Positions 54,121 to 63,842 are shown, counted from the stretch's first letter. The stretch: 64,000 nucleotides of DNA from Nitrospira defluvii (GCA_000196815.1 FP929003.1:1449501-1513500); one strand, 5' to 3'. The notes: generated by a model from the sequence alone, not told the origin. Translations and numbers: made by a program.

Positions 54121-55259
54121 GTCGTCGGTGAGGTTTTTGCGATCGCGAGGGCGGGCAGGGAAGATTTGCATTCCTGCACGACTTGGGCAAACAGCTTCGT
54201 CAGTTTCGGATCGAAGTGAGTATCCGCTTGGAGTACGATCTTGCGGATGGCGTCGTCGATGGACATCGGGAGGTGCCCCGGCATATCAACCGTTAGGTTA
54301 TCGAAGGCTTGGGCGATAGCGACGATGCGTGCCAGGAGCGGAATGCCTTCGCCCTCCAGCCCGTGAGGATTGCCCAGTCCGTCGAATCGTTCATGGTGAT
54401 AGGCCACGATCTGTCCCACCTCGGCCTGAAATTCAAGCGGTAACAGCATCCGTGCGCCGGCTTCGGAGTATGCTTTGGCGAGGGCCCCGTTCTTGATACC
54501 GTCGTCATCGTCCGCTGCATACTTATAGTTGGGAATACTGATCTTGCCGATATCGTGGAGAAACGCGCCCAGCGCGAGGGCCTTCTGATCGGGAAGGGAG
54601 AGGTTGAGCTGGTTGGCAAGGAGCGAGGCATAAAAGCTGACGCGGCTGCAGTGGTTGAGGAGTTGGCGATCCTTCGCTTCGAGGAGGTCGGATAACAGGG
54701 GGATCAGCGCGGTGACATCGCCTGGATTGGCGGAAAGCTCGGGGGCGGATTTGCCGATGGCGAAATAGTTGGCTTGCAGATCTCTCCACGCCTGGCCTGC
54801 TTCCTGTTCCGTGCCCCACAAGGCGGTCGATGTTTTGAGAAACGAGCGCAGGTAGTCCAGCCGCTGCTTTTTCTCGAGTGTTTGGTTGATGAGGGTAATC
54901 AGTTCGGTCACGTTGAATGGTTTGAGCAGATATCCCGCCGCGCCGTGCCGGATGCCTTCCATCGCAGACTTCAAACTGCCATAGCCGGTAATGATGATGA
55001 CTTCGATGTCGGCGTAGTCTTGCTTGATGTCTTGCAGCAGATCGATTCCCTGGCGGTCGGGTAGTTTTTGATCGAGGGTGATGAGGTCGATATGCTGATC
55101 TTTGAGGACCCGCAGGGCTGATTTAGCGTTGTCGGCGGAGTGGATGGTGAAGAACGGGCGAAGAATGACTTTGAGCGCGTCCCGTGGGCCTGTCTCATCA
55201 TCGACGACCAGTACCGACGGTTTGGTGCCTACGTATTCAGGTGATGTATGGGTCCCCAT
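54117..55259 (-). CDS. Response regulator with HD-GYP-like output (GNP variant)
   Basis: The receiver domain (about 10-135) has VLVVDDETGPRDALKVI, DLITLDQKLPDRQGIDLL and LLKPFNV. The output domain (about 180-365) is HD-GYP-like, with LNHCSRVSFYASLLANQL, GAFLHDIGKISIPN (HD) and VAYHHERFDGLGNPHGLEGE-GIPLLARIVAIAQAFDNLT. The GYP signature is replaced by GNP, and the helix before it is HHERFDG. It may hydrolyse cyclic di-GMP or act as a binding-only variant. Start ATG 55259 (MGTHTSPEYVG) is a choice among several; earlier in-frame ATGs exist. Confidence 0.85.
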   Translation of the reverse strand: MGTHTSPEYVGTKPSVLVVDDETGPRDALKVILRPFFTIHSADNAKSALRVLKDQHIDLITLDQKLPDRQGIDLLQDIKQDYADIEVIIITGYGSLKSAMEGIRHGAAGYLLKPFNVTELITLINQTLEKKQRLDYLRSFLKTSTALWGTEQEAGQAWRDLQANYFAIGKSAPELSANPGDVTALIPLLSDLLEAKDRQLLNHCSRVSFYASLLANQLNLSLPDQKALALGAFLHDIGKISIPNYKYAADDDDGIKNGALAKAYSEAGARMLLPLEFQAEVGQIVAYHHERFDGLGNPHGLEGEGIPLLARIVAIAQAFDNLTVDMPGHLPMSIDDAIRKIVLQADTHFDPKLTKLFAQVVQECKSSLPALAIAKTSPTT

Positions 55260-55447
55260 CCAGAGCGCTCCCGGGTGCATTGCAGGCGTTACTGAAGGAC
55301 AAACGCAAAACCTATACCGCTCCCGCTTGTGCTGATCGGCCAATATATAGCAGGTCCCGCATATTCAGGCCACTAGATATTTGATGTAGGTGTTTCCACC
55401 TTTTGATGCAATGAGGCAGGGGGCGGGACATGTTGCGCCAACCTGTG

Positions 55448-56860
55448 TCATTCTTGAGTCAGTGGAGGCTCGGGATTCACCCCGTTATCGGGCCGGCCGA
55501 TGCCCAGGGAATCCATGCGGTACTTCAGCATACGGCGGCTGATTCCCAGCATGGCGGCCGCATGGGTCTGTACGTACGTTGTTCGCTTGAGTGCGTCCAG
55601 GATGATTTCACGCTCGAATTCCATGACGGCTTTTTCGAGCGACAATCGCCCCGCCAGGGTGTCGTCCCGGAGTGAGGTGGAGCGCGTATCGGTTCGCAGG
55701 ATATTCGGTAAATGCTCCGGTGTGATGGTGCCGGAGCCTTTCGACCAGATAAACGCCTGCTCGATGATGTTCTCCATCTCGCGGACGTTTCCGGGCCAGG
55801 GATAGTGCGAGATCAACTCCAGCGAGTCTTTGGTGAATTCCTGAGGAGGACGTTTCTCTTCTTCGATACGTTTTGCCAGAAAGTGTTTGGCCAGGAGGGC
55901 GATGTCCTCGCCACGCTCGCGCAGGGGCGGTAGATACAACGCGATGACGTTGATGCGGTAATACAGGTCCTCGCGGAACTGGTTTTTCCGGACCATCTCA
56001 TCGAGGTTTTTGTTGGTGGCGGCGACGATTCGGACATCCACCTTAATGGACTGCACTCCGCCCACACGGGTGAACTCACGTTCCTGCAGCACGCGAAGGA
56101 GTTTGGCCTGGGTCGCCGGACTGAGGTCCCCGATTTCATCGAGAAAGAGCGTGCCGGTATGTGCCAATTCGAACTGGCCCACGCGCCGCGCCGTAGCATC
56201 GGTAAAGGAGCCTTTTTCGTGGCCGAACAATTCGCTTTCGATCAGGGTTTCGGGAAGAGCCGCGCAATTGAGCGCCACAAACGGGCGTTCGCGACGCGCA
56301 CTGTTGTAATGAATGGCCTTGGCGACCAGTTCTTTTCCGGTTCCGCTCTCGCCGGTTACCAGGACGGTGGTGCGACTGTCGGCCACTTGCTCGATCTTTG
56401 CATAGATTTCCTGCATCGCCGGGCTTTTGCCGATCAGATTGTGAAAGGCATACCGTTGCACGACCTGTGCGCGTAGTTGACGAACCTCTTGTTCCAATTC
56501 CTGTTTGCCCAGCGTGCGCTCGATGACGATTTGCAGCTCTTCGACATCGAATGGCTTGGAGAGATAGTCGGCTGCCCCCAGTTTCATGGCATCGACAGCC
56601 GTCTTGACCGATTTGGTTCCGGTCAGCATGATCACCGGTACGGCACGATTCTCGGTGCGCATTGTCTGGAGCGCCGCCAGACCGTCCGTTCCCGGGAGGA
56701 TCACGTCCAGCAGGACCAGATCCGGCGTATCGTGTTTGAAACTCTTGAGGCCTTCCGCGGCATCCGCCGCTTCAAGAATCTCATAGGTCGGTTCCAGCAC
56801 TGTTCTCAGCGAGGCGCGGACACGCGGCTCGTCATCGACAAGTAGTACCCGTTTTTTCAT
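55448..56860 (-). CDS. Sigma-54-dependent response regulator (NtrC family)
   Basis: Three domains: receiver (VLLVDDEPRVRASLRTVLEP, LVLLDVILPGTDGLAALQTM, YLSKPFDV), AAA+ activator (VLVTGESGTGKELVAKAIHY, LFLDEIGDLSPATQAKLLRV) and a C-terminal Fis-type helix-turn-helix (YVQTHAAAMLGISRRMLKYR). The sigma-54 contact loop, normally GAFTGA, reads GSFTDA here (HEKGSFTDATARR). GGGAGT precedes ATG 56860 (MKKRVLL). 470 residues. The GAF-kinase upstream ends one base before its start, so the two form an operon and probably a cognate pair. Confidence 0.94.
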   Translation of the reverse strand: MKKRVLLVDDEPRVRASLRTVLEPTYEILEAADAAEGLKSFKHDTPDLVLLDVILPGTDGLAALQTMRTENRAVPVIMLTGTKSVKTAVDAMKLGAADYLSKPFDVEELQIVIERTLGKQELEQEVRQLRAQVVQRYAFHNLIGKSPAMQEIYAKIEQVADSRTTVLVTGESGTGKELVAKAIHYNSARRERPFVALNCAALPETLIESELFGHEKGSFTDATARRVGQFELAHTGTLFLDEIGDLSPATQAKLLRVLQEREFTRVGGVQSIKVDVRIVAATNKNLDEMVRKNQFREDLYYRINVIALYLPPLRERGEDIALLAKHFLAKRIEEEKRPPQEFTKDSLELISHYPWPGNVREMENIIEQAFIWSKGSGTITPEHLPNILRTDTRSTSLRDDTLAGRLSLEKAVMEFEREIILDALKRTTYVQTHAAAMLGISRRMLKYRMDSLGIGRPDNGVNPEPPLTQE

Positions 56861-56861
56861 A

Positions 56862-58142
56862 TTACTCCCGTGCGGCTGAAACTGTGGTGCGTGCATCCGG
56901 TGCTGGAAGATTCACGGAAAACGTCGAACCTGCGCCGACCCGACTTTCCACCAATAGCGTGCCGCCATGTTCGCGGACGATTTGATGCGCGGTGGTCAGG
57001 CCAAGGCCGGACCCATCGCTCGCGCTATTGGTATGTTTGGTCGTAAAAAACGGATCGAAAATATGCTCCAGATGGTCCGGGGCAATGCCGCATCCCTCGT
57101 CCTCGACCTCCAGTTGCACCCAGGGTGTACGACCGGTTAGCGGCAGCATGCGCGTGCGGATTTGAATCACGCCGTTTCCGTTGGGCATGGCATCGAGCGC
57201 ATTCAAGAGCAGGTTCAAAAGTACCTGCTTGATTTGCTGGCGGTCGAGCGAGAGCGTAGGCAGTTGAGGGGCGAGTGTCGTGCGCAGACGAATTCCTCGG
57301 TGAGACGCGGTGGACGAGACAAATCCAAGGCAAGAGGTGACCAGTTCGTTCAGGTCCACGTCGCTCGGCTGGGGGGTCATGTAACTCGCATAGTCGAGGA
57401 TTTCGTGCAGCAACCGCTCGATGCGATGGACGTCCTCAATGGCGACTTGGCTGAATTCACGAATGAACACCGGGTCCTGTTGGCGTTGCGGAGCTAATTG
57501 AATAAAGGTCTTGATCGAGGTGAGGGGGTTGCGGATTTCATGCGCAAACCCGCCCGCCATAATTTCCAGCGAGCGTAATCGATCGGTGCGCCTCATTAAG
57601 GTGGAGGAACGACGAAGGTCGTCTTGCGCCAGGTGATGCTCCAAGGTAGTGCAGGCGATACGTGCGACGGTCTCTGCAATGATCACGGTTTCTTCGTCCA
57701 GGTGACAGTTTGTGCCGATCGGCCCAAGGGTGCAGAGTCCGAGGAGCTGCGTCTTGTTCCGGAGAGGAAGGCATACCGCTGCCTGTATCGACATCATGGC
57801 TGAGCCGGCGGGCGAAGATGAGGTCTGGTCGTATCGGAGCAGGCGTAGCCGATCGGAAAGACTCGTGACAAGGGCGTGCTTATCCGGCAGGCTGGCCGGC
57901 AATGCCGCACGCGTGCTGTGTCCCAGAGAAGCAAGGAGATGGTATTGACCGTCTGCATCTCGTATCCAGATGGCGGCTTCCGGCAAGCGCAACTGCTCGC
58001 TGAGGACCCTCAAGATGCACTCGCCGACCTGCGGGAGGCCGGTGGCCTGCCCCACCGATTCGGCAAACGCGCCGATCATTCTGATGGGAGCTTCGGAAGT
58101 GGAAAGAATAGGGGTGTGCCGAATGTGCTCGTGGAGTGCCAT
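56862..58142 (-). CDS. Cytosolic GAF-domain sensor histidine kinase, partner of NtrC-type regulator
   Basis: Residues about 25-175 are a GAF-like sensor (PQVGECILRVLSEQLRLPEA, CLPLRNKTQLLGLCTLGPIG). The HisKA has SLEIMAGGFAHEIRNPLTSI (H box His) and the HATPase QVLLNLLLNALDAMPNGNGV (N box), VEDEGCGIAPDHLEHIFDPF (G1/F) and DGSGLGLTTAHQIVREHGGT (G2), all intact. No membrane helix. 426 residues. It is similar in layout to NtrB-type kinases. The stop adjoins the regulator gene directly. Confidence 0.93.
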   Translation of the reverse strand: MALHEHIRHTPILSTSEAPIRMIGAFAESVGQATGLPQVGECILRVLSEQLRLPEAAIWIRDADGQYHLLASLGHSTRAALPASLPDKHALVTSLSDRLRLLRYDQTSSSPAGSAMMSIQAAVCLPLRNKTQLLGLCTLGPIGTNCHLDEETVIIAETVARIACTTLEHHLAQDDLRRSSTLMRRTDRLRSLEIMAGGFAHEIRNPLTSIKTFIQLAPQRQQDPVFIREFSQVAIEDVHRIERLLHEILDYASYMTPQPSDVDLNELVTSCLGFVSSTASHRGIRLRTTLAPQLPTLSLDRQQIKQVLLNLLLNALDAMPNGNGVIQIRTRMLPLTGRTPWVQLEVEDEGCGIAPDHLEHIFDPFFTTKHTNSASDGSGLGLTTAHQIVREHGGTLLVESRVGAGSTFSVNLPAPDARTTVSAARE

Positions 58143-58248
58143 AGTTCTGCGCAGAAAATATCCACCCGGACACCACCGTGCACGTGGTGTCGACCACCGC
58201 GCCGCATGTCGTGTGTTAGTGACTGAAGTATATATGCGAGGTATTTTT

Positions 58249-61200
58249 TCAGCCAGCGGAATCAGGTTTTTCGGCGAGGGCGACCAGAATCTGTCCGGAG
58301 AACATACGCACGAGCCTTACCGGAGCCGAGGTGACTTGGGCGAGGGCGGTGCTGAGGCCCTCTTCATGGAATGCGTGTAGTTGACCGACGCGCAGGGCGA
58401 CGCAACACTGAGCCATACGATTGAGCGCAAGGCGGGCGTCTCCCGAGAAGGCATCGACGCCGAGTTCCTGCAAGGACGGGCGATAGGGGATGGCCATGTC
58501 TGCCAAGGGGGTGACGGCACTCACGATGAGTTTTCCGCCAGGGCGAAGCACGCGGAACAGTTCACGAAGCGCATGGAGAGGAGATCGTGAAAAGCTGAGA
58601 GAGAGATTCGCCAGGACGCGATCGAATGAATGGTCCGCGAAGGGAAGCGTTTCTACGGATCGACCCAGTACCCACTGCTGACTGACGGGTGTCGGCCCGG
58701 AGATGCGTCCGGAGAACAGCCGATCCACGTGTTTCAAGGCATCATTCGTCGCGTCCTGCGCGGCATGCAGCGCAGCCACTGAGAAGTCTACCCCGATGTA
58801 TCGAAGCGGTTGATTCTGATTCCAGGTTTGAGCGCGGAGACGGTAGGAAAGGTTTAAGAGCAGGAGTCTGGCGAATGAATGAATGCCACATCCGACATCG
58901 AGCAGGGCCAGGCCTCCATCGAGCGGCTGGAGGAGTTGATACAGCTGGTCGATATACTGCCAATGCGCGGGGAGTTCATCCAAACTTCGTGTGAGGTCGG
59001 TCTGTGCGGCCCAGAGGCGCTCGCGGCCTGCCGTTCCGGCGGCATATTTGATGCGGAGTCGATCACGTTCGAATCGTGCGCGGGTGGAGGTTATGCGTGA
59101 GAGGTCTAGGAGAGCCGGGACGGTGGGATGAGGAAAGCGATCCGAAGCGAGGCAGAGCTGAGCGATCCGTTGCCAGCTTGCGATCAGTGCCGTTGGTGCG
59201 ACAGCATCGGCAGGTAGAAGGGGAGCTTGTAGCATGACGCGACTGCCTCTTGATCCGAGCCGATGCAGCGCATCCTCCACGAGTGCCGGCGCCGGAGAGG
59301 GAGTCGGGTATTCAGCGGTGCCTGGACCGGTCGTTAGAAACACGACGTCGGTTCCGCAATGCGAGAGGTCCTCCTGAAGCGCGGTGTTCTCTGTATATCG
59401 ACCGGTCACGGCGTCGGCCACGAAATGATCGATGTCCAGTGGAATCCCCATGAGGTTACCGAGCCCGAGCCGGGTTCCCGCCAGATGTTCACCGACCAGA
59501 TCCCGCTGATGAAGGCTCGTCAGGCAGTTTCGGATGTCGAGTGCCGGGTTGAGCAGTAAGAGCCTGTTGACCCGCCTGTGCCAGTCCTGGCGCCGCAATA
59601 CGATGCGGCCGAGCAGGTCCGGTGCCAGCACGGTGAGGGGGATTCCGGGGAACTCTTTCTGCGCAAAGCTCAGTACGGTATCGAGGTCGTCTTCCAGGGA
59701 TGTGAGCGTGGTTTGCGTAGGGTCGCCGTCGCTCAGCCCGATGTGACGGCTGTGATCATAACGCAGGATTTGCAGCCCGCATGCAGCCAGTGTGTAGGCG
59801 AGGGCGACATAGGCCTGTTGAGTTGTCCCATACCCGGGACAGAGTAGCACCAGCGGGTACTGTGTGCTGTCTGTTCGTGTCGGAACATCGTGACACAGTG
59901 CAATCGTGAGGCCCTCACGATTGCGTAGATTGTGTGAAACGGTGAGGACCGGCGAGTCTGACAGCGGTTCGGCGAGATCTTGCGAAGTAGCGATTCTCGA
60001 CGAGATGAGGGCTCGCAGTTTCTGCTCCTGCGCGGGCGATAAGCCTTCAAAGCGCACCCCGAAGCGGCGCAGGCCTTCTGTCTGTGGAAGATTCAAGGTT
60101 GGCCTGGTCCGAGGCTGACTTGTCCAGACAATCCGAGCCGGCCAAGGGTTTTCAGAACCCTCAGGCAAGGCGGCGCCGATTGACGAAGTGTTTGGCTCGA
60201 CAGGTGCCAAGTGAAGGATCTGCCGGCCAACAGGGAAGTCGTGGCCTCCCGGCACTTCGATGCAGGCCCCCTCCAGGCTCAGGTTGACCGTCACTCCGAG
60301 TGGACGGGTTGGCGTGACTGGTGAGCCGAGCAGTCGAATCGGGCATGGGACGTGCAGCCGTGCGGCCTCACGCCTTTCTGTCGGCGTTGCGATGGAGGGG
60401 CGAGAGGCGTCAGGGTTGTGTTCGGCGGTTGTGAAAAAAGGAAGGATCAATCCTTCGAACGTGACGATTGTTGAACCGTCTTGCAGCCCGTCGAGCAGTG
60501 AACGGAGGACATTGCGGTCGCGCTCGCCGCTCGATGAAAAGGAAATCACAAAGTTCTTGATGGCAGTGAGAGGCAGATCCGTAAGTGCAGCCGGTCGTTC
60601 ATGCACGACGCCTTGAAGTTCCAGGAAGCTCACGGGTGTCTTGATCACTACGTAGGCTGGTTGCAAATGAATGGAGGCCGATAGGTCATGGATGGTGAGA
60701 AGGGCGCCGCCCGTACTCATGTTTCGTAAGACGCCTCGAAGGGTTGTGCCTCCGATGGATAGTTGCACGGGGAGTGCGAACAGCTTGCGCTCTGAACGCC
60801 GTCGATCGGGTCGTTGTCCTGCGATGGGCTGCGATTGACGTCGAGCGAGGTCGGGTGTAGCGGGCAGGGCTGTGGACGATTCAGTGCCTTCGTCTGAGAA
60901 CAGATGAGCAGGAACAGGAATTCGCACTGTGATGGTGAGACCGCTGTCTGGTGCATGTTCAATTTCGATGGCGCCACCATGTGCCCGGACAATTTGGTGA
61001 GCGCGGAAGAATTGCTCGGGAGAAATATGGAAATCCGGCTGTTCGCCGACGGGAGTAGCGGTGCGCCCGGCACTTTCCTTGATGGTGACGCTCACATACT
61101 CGCGCGAGGTGCTCGAATGCAGCGGAAGCGTGCGTGAAACGAGTGAGGGAGCGTCTCCGGAGGGCGGCGCCGTCTGGAGCAGAAGATGAGAGGGCGCGTC

Positions 61201-62451
61201 AGGCCGGGACGTGTATTGGTGTGCATAATTGAGGAGGATTCTCACGAGATCCTCCAGCGCGCCCGGTGAGCCCAGAATGAGCGGAAGGTGTTGAGCCAGG
61301 TGCATGGTCACGAGGAGCCCCGAGCCTTCTGTCTCATGCCGGATCGATTGCACCACCGTCTCAAGAAGATGGTGAAGATCGACGGGGGCAAATTCCAAAG
61401 GCGGAGCATGGATGGCTTGAGCCAGTTGATGACCAAGTTGGCTGGCCTGCGACGCCTGTTCGACCATCGTTTCGACATGTTGCTCGATCTTGCTGTGCTG
61501 TATGGAGCTGAGCAATCGTTGTGAATCTTGCAGGAGCGTGGTGAGCGGCTGTTGGAGCTGGCGGGATACCCGGGCTGCCTCCCGGGAAAGCGTGAGTTGA
61601 CGGGTGGTTTCCTGGAGGCGCGACTCCAACTCGGTGAGGCGGTCCTGTTGCGCCTTCTGTTGTGAAAGGTCTCGCAGGACCCCGATCGTGCCGAGGTAAC
61701 GATTGGCCGAATCGAAGAGCCCCTTGGCCGTTACGTCGACGGCGATCGATGCGGGAGGTGCATCGGGTAGAGCTTTCCGATGCAGTGTAAGCTCAAGCCT
61801 GCGTACGGAGCGGCTGCCGGCCCGTCGTTCGTTCAAGCGAAAGCGTCCTGCCGCCTCCTGTAGGGGAGGGAGTAGAAGCGAATAGTGTTGTCCGGCAAGC
61901 TCCTCGGGAGTATAGCCGAGCATGGCGGTCACAGCGGTGCCCACGTAGACAAAACGACCGTCCCGATCGAGCTCGTACACCAAGTCGCTCAGTGTTTCGA
62001 TGAACCGCTGGTGCCGTTGAAAGGTGTGGTCCAGTTTCATTTGGAGGTCGCGCTTTTCAACCGCTTCCTGGACGGAAAATAACAACTCGGTGATAAAGGC
62101 GGGGGACCGTTTGAACAGGAGGAAGTCAGCGCCGTTTTGCAGCGCCTGGACGGCGGTTTGGGAATCGCTCTCATTCGTTTGGAGGAGGATGGCTGCATAG
62201 GGAGCATTCCGACGAAGGCGGGAAAGAATATCGAGACCGCGTTCAGGGCGTAAGTCGTGATCGATGAGGATGATGTGCCATTCGCCTTGATGGCTGAATG
62301 TCAGGGCTTCTTCGGATGAGTAGCCCGCTTCGATCCGGCAGCCGGGAAAAAACCCTCTCAGGCTGGAGGTCACCAGTTTGATTTCATCCGGTTGTTCGTT
62401 GATGAGGAGGATGTTGAGGGACGGTTCAACGGGCGACATGGAGGATTTCAT
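58249..62451 (-). CDS. Multidomain protein: receiver, PAS, kinase-like, two PilZ, LuxD-like hydrolase and SAM methyltransferase
   Basis: One uninterrupted 1,400-residue ORF. About 12-135: receiver-like (ILLINEQPDEIKLV, acid pair changed to N-E; IILIDHDLRPERGL; LLFKRSP). 145-265: PAS (LVYELDRDGRFVYVGTAVTA). 285-510: kinase-like region whose H box reads SRQLQQPLTTLL with no His and whose N box reads LLNYAHQYT without the conserved Asn, so probably inactive. 550-660 and 690-815: two PilZ domains, each with RxxxR and N-x-S-x-x-G (RRSERK/NMSTGG and RREAARL/NLSLEG), i.e. cyclic-di-GMP sites. 845-1120: alpha/beta-hydrolase similar to LuxD acyltransferase (RYDHSRHIGLSDGD), though the nucleophile-elbow Ser is not apparent (LAPDLLGR). 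1180-1390: methyltransferase (LLDVGCGIHSFARLLLL, FDRVLANLSLSF, RVLRPGGKLIVSAVTPL). Enzyme product unknown. Confidence 0.8.
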   Translation of the reverse strand: MKSSMSPVEPSLNILLINEQPDEIKLVTSSLRGFFPGCRIEAGYSSEEALTFSHQGEWHIILIDHDLRPERGLDILSRLRRNAPYAAILLQTNESDSQTAVQALQNGADFLLFKRSPAFITELLFSVQEAVEKRDLQMKLDHTFQRHQRFIETLSDLVYELDRDGRFVYVGTAVTAMLGYTPEELAGQHYSLLLPPLQEAAGRFRLNERRAGSRSVRRLELTLHRKALPDAPPASIAVDVTAKGLFDSANRYLGTIGVLRDLSQQKAQQDRLTELESRLQETTRQLTLSREAARVSRQLQQPLTTLLQDSQRLLSSIQHSKIEQHVETMVEQASQASQLGHQLAQAIHAPPLEFAPVDLHHLLETVVQSIRHETEGSGLLVTMHLAQHLPLILGSPGALEDLVRILLNYAHQYTSRPDAPSHLLLQTAPPSGDAPSLVSRTLPLHSSTSREYVSVTIKESAGRTATPVGEQPDFHISPEQFFRAHQIVRAHGGAIEIEHAPDSGLTITVRIPVPAHLFSDEGTESSTALPATPDLARRQSQPIAGQRPDRRRSERKLFALPVQLSIGGTTLRGVLRNMSTGGALLTIHDLSASIHLQPAYVVIKTPVSFLELQGVVHERPAALTDLPLTAIKNFVISFSSSGERDRNVLRSLLDGLQDGSTIVTFEGLILPFFTTAEHNPDASRPSIATPTERREAARLHVPCPIRLLGSPVTPTRPLGVTVNLSLEGACIEVPGGHDFPVGRQILHLAPVEPNTSSIGAALPEGSENPWPARIVWTSQPRTRPTLNLPQTEGLRRFGVRFEGLSPAQEQKLRALISSRIATSQDLAEPLSDSPVLTVSHNLRNREGLTIALCHDVPTRTDSTQYPLVLLCPGYGTTQQAYVALAYTLAACGLQILRYDHSRHIGLSDGDPTQTTLTSLEDDLDTVLSFAQKEFPGIPLTVLAPDLLGRIVLRRQDWHRRVNRLLLLNPALDIRNCLTSLHQRDLVGEHLAGTRLGLGNLMGIPLDIDHFVADAVTGRYTENTALQEDLSHCGTDVVFLTTGPGTAEYPTPSPAPALVEDALHRLGSRGSRVMLQAPLLPADAVAPTALIASWQRIAQLCLASDRFPHPTVPALLDLSRITSTRARFERDRLRIKYAAGTAGRERLWAAQTDLTRSLDELPAHWQYIDQLYQLLQPLDGGLALLDVGCGIHSFARLLLLNLSYRLRAQTWNQNQPLRYIGVDFSVAALHAAQDATNDALKHVDRLFSGRISGPTPVSQQWVLGRSVETLPFADHSFDRVLANLSLSFSRSPLHALRELFRVLRPGGKLIVSAVTPLADMAIPYRPSLQELGVDAFSGDARLALNRMAQCCVALRVGQLHAFHEEGLSTALAQVTSAPVRLVRMFSGQILVALAEKPDSAG

Positions 62452-62840
62452 GGTTCCTATGCAGGGGTATGATCGTTCTGCCTCGATGCCGCCGGGGGTA
62501 CGCCTAGGACTTCACCACCGCACAGAGATGAACATAGGCTTGCTGTCAAAGGGACGATTGTGTCCTCAGGTAGTCGGTTGGAGTGCATGGTTGGTTCAAT
62601 ATCATACACCTTGTTGAGAATCCCAGCCCGCTGCCTGAGGGGGCGCGTTTACTTCAGTAGGGGAGTGTGCTGTTCGGAGTGGGCAAAAGTGATCATGCTC
62701 CACGAATACGGCGCAATTGTCGTTGGGGAGGGATTCGGAGCGAGGGGTTTGCCGGTCGGGTGATGCGCCGGAAGCTTGGGAATCGAACGGGATGCCCACC
62801 GCAATCGTTGGACCGCGGTGGGCGGGGAACTCCCCTATGT
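62452..62840. other. Intergenic stretch without a supported gene
   Basis: About 390 bp between the 1,400-residue protein gene and the secreted His-rich protein gene. Short ORFs here have no ribosome-binding site. Apart from the hairpin at 62794-62823 I see nothing distinctive. Confidence 0.4.
62794..62823 (-). terminator. Terminator-like hairpin after the secreted protein gene
   Basis: GCCCACCGC pairs perfectly with GCGGTGGGC around a 12-nt loop, 18 bp beyond the stop at 62841. No T-run follows on the minus strand, so termination efficiency is uncertain. Confidence 0.45.
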
Positions 62841-63842
62841 CTAGCGTGCTGAGGCGGTGTTGGCAGATTGGGGGCACACGCCAGGGGTCATATACAGCAG
62901 GTAATTTCCCATTCCATGCTGAATATTCGGGTTTTGAAGCGGGTGGTGGTGAACCATCACCATTTCATAGTCATCGCGTTTGGTTACCGTGAACCCTTTG
63001 TCATTCCGGTATACCTGATGGGGGCGAAAATCACGAAACGTGCCGTCCGCATCCACTTCGGGCACCGTTCGCAGGAGAGTTTCTCGCGAGGTTTTATTCT
63101 CCAGGGCAACCATCAGCAACTCATCGTGGCCGTGAGGGTAGGCAAATTTGACGCAGCCGTCCATATTGAATTTCAGGGGCGCTGAGAGGACCGAGACCCC
63201 GGGCTTGATTTCGATGCCTTCGTCGGTCTGGTCCGCGCCACGCTGGCCGAACTTGCTGTAGCAGACAATGTTGACGCCCACCTGGTAGACATCCATTTCC
63301 TGCACCTTCGTGCCTTTCGGCGCGACATACATCGTGAAACGGGCCATCACGTCTTTTGTCGGTGGAGCTTTGTGGTAGAACGCCACAACGGACATGAGGT
63401 TTTGCCCTTTTCCCAGCTTGACTCCGTACCCGTCCGGAAAACGTGCTTCCGTCATTTCCAACCCGGCACCAGCGAAGAACAGCGGCTCGCCGTCGCATGA
63501 CACGCTCGGCTTGTCGTTGTTCAGCATGAGAATATGATGGAGGTAGTTCTTCGGCAGCGGCTGGCCGTCCTTCGTGAAGACCTCGGACTTATAGCCGATC
63601 ATGTAGGTATCGTCCGGCAACTGGAAGACCTTCTTGGGCATGCTGGACGCCAGATCGCCGTCATGGCCGGTCGGCAAATCGACCGGTCCGAACGTGAGCG
63701 TGACCGTGTGATCATCGATGGCAATCTTCGTGTCGCCTAAACTCGGCATGGTAGGAATGACATGGTGATCGTGGCCACCGTCGGCATAGACCGTACTCGT
63801 GACCATCAGCAGCATAACCATCAATAGCAGCACACGATTCAT
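62841..63842 (-). CDS. Secreted His-rich protein, possible copper-type (PHM-like) fold
   Basis: A signal peptide (MNRVLLLMVMLLMVTSTVYA-DGGHDHH) is followed by a His-rich N-terminus. The mature protein has KNYLHHILMLNNDKPSVSCD, FFAGAGLEMTEARFPDGYGV and MVHHHPLQNPNIQHGMGNYL, suggesting a beta-sandwich with His metal sites, like the PHM-type or Nod19-like proteins of bacteria. I cannot assign a substrate. 333 residues; GAGGAGG precedes ATG 63842. No clear operon partner in the window. Confidence 0.65.
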   Translation of the reverse strand: MNRVLLLMVMLLMVTSTVYADGGHDHHVIPTMPSLGDTKIAIDDHTVTLTFGPVDLPTGHDGDLASSMPKKVFQLPDDTYMIGYKSEVFTKDGQPLPKNYLHHILMLNNDKPSVSCDGEPLFFAGAGLEMTEARFPDGYGVKLGKGQNLMSVVAFYHKAPPTKDVMARFTMYVAPKGTKVQEMDVYQVGVNIVCYSKFGQRGADQTDEGIEIKPGVSVLSAPLKFNMDGCVKFAYPHGHDELLMVALENKTSRETLLRTVPEVDADGTFRDFRPHQVYRNDKGFTVTKRDDYEMVMVHHHPLQNPNIQHGMGNYLLYMTPGVCPQSANTASAR

